From assembly GCA_963765815.1 (NCBI GenBank), contig CAVXXT010000008.1, forward strand, positions 496,001 to 560,000: DNA of 64,000 nt, read 5' to 3'. A program made the position numbers and the translations under genes. Positions within the stretch are counted from its first letter, which is position 1. Every line of letters begins with the position of its first letter. Positions 63,948-64,000 of the stretch are shown piece after piece. Source of the DNA: DATLNF01 sp963765815. Its GTDB lineage: Bacteria > Actinomycetota > Actinomycetes > BP-191. The notes below the pieces were generated by a model, which was given only the letters and a program-made list of their open reading frames with translations, was not told where the DNA came from and ran no database searches.

Positions 63948-64000
63948 ATGGACAAGCCGGCCAAGGGCCTGGCGGACGTCGTCGCGGCGTCGACCGCGCT
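63948..64000 (+). CDS. Citrate synthase-like enzyme, N-terminal fragment
   Basis: An ATG ten bases after GGAGGT opens a frame reading MDKPAKGLADVVAASTA that runs off the right edge. The G-L-x-x-V-V-A-x-x-T pattern is the start of actinobacterial citrate or 2-methylcitrate synthases. Only 17 residues are visible, so the assignment is tentative. Confidence 0.5.
   Translation, partial: MDKPAKGLADVVAASTA

Overview
The window is about 70% G+C and carries gene neighbourhoods typical of Actinomycetota. These are tsaB-rimI-tsaD-groES-groEL, a whiD-type WhiB gene near a bldM-type regulator, DUF5319-guaB-guaB3-guaA, and sucC-sucD-DUF6350-purN-purH-folD. WhiB, DUF222/HNH, PspC and FHA-LuxR proteins, TAnnnT promoters and many GTG starts fit the same phylum. 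The order of housekeeping genes resembles Streptomyces, but the genes between them differ. A relative in the Frankia, Geodermatophilus or Nocardioides range is a reasonable guess. No rRNA, tRNA, CRISPR or prophage was seen.

Layout. 1-2.9 kb: tRNA t6A and ribosomal acetylation genes (tsaB, rimI, tsaD) with a Phd/RelE toxin-antitoxin pair between tsaB and rimI. 2.9-4.3 kb: an intact insertion sequence with two tandem copies of its terminal repeat at each end, stopping about 10 bp before the groES promoter. 4.3-6.5 kb: groES-groEL under a CIRCE operator. 6.7-12 kb: an M15 peptidase lipoprotein, whiD, a MerR regulator with a cobalamin-type sensor domain, a TPR-like protein, and a degenerate kinase coupled to a BldM-type regulator. 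12-20.8 kb: purine genes (guaB, guaB3, guaA) with a FIST-histidine kinase pair. 21-30 kb: a diguanylate cyclase, an XRE/nucleotidyltransferase toxin-antitoxin-like pair, a lipoprotein, a DUF222-HNH protein, and a PspC/LiaF-like two-component cluster. 29.9-39 kb: a TetR regulator with a clear operator, hrpA, and a four-gene cassette (receiver, kinase, kinase, receiver) joined by ATGA overlaps. 39-44 kb: pcrA, fabI and an M23 peptidase. 44-52 kb: a lipase-like hydrolase, a carboxyltransferase, a B12-binding mutase subunit, and two large secreted proteins. 52-64 kb: sucCD, DUF6350, RDD, purN-purH, VapBC, a pentapeptide protein, a secreted GH99-like protein, folD, FHA-LuxR, and the start of a citrate synthase.

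How it works together. Core metabolism (purines, the TCA cycle, folate, chaperones, tRNA modification) is interleaved with an unusually dense set of signalling genes. There are six histidine-kinase-type proteins, four response regulators, a FIST sensor, a GGDEF enzyme and a FHA-LuxR protein. At least eight genes start 6-10 bases after a TAnnnT box, which points to widespread leaderless translation.

Quality warning. Five genes (tsaB, the kinase after FIST, the nucleotidyltransferase, tetR, pcrA) each carry one apparent frameshift. All five are repaired by adding one base, in or beside a G/C run. This looks more like systematic sequence error than true gene loss.
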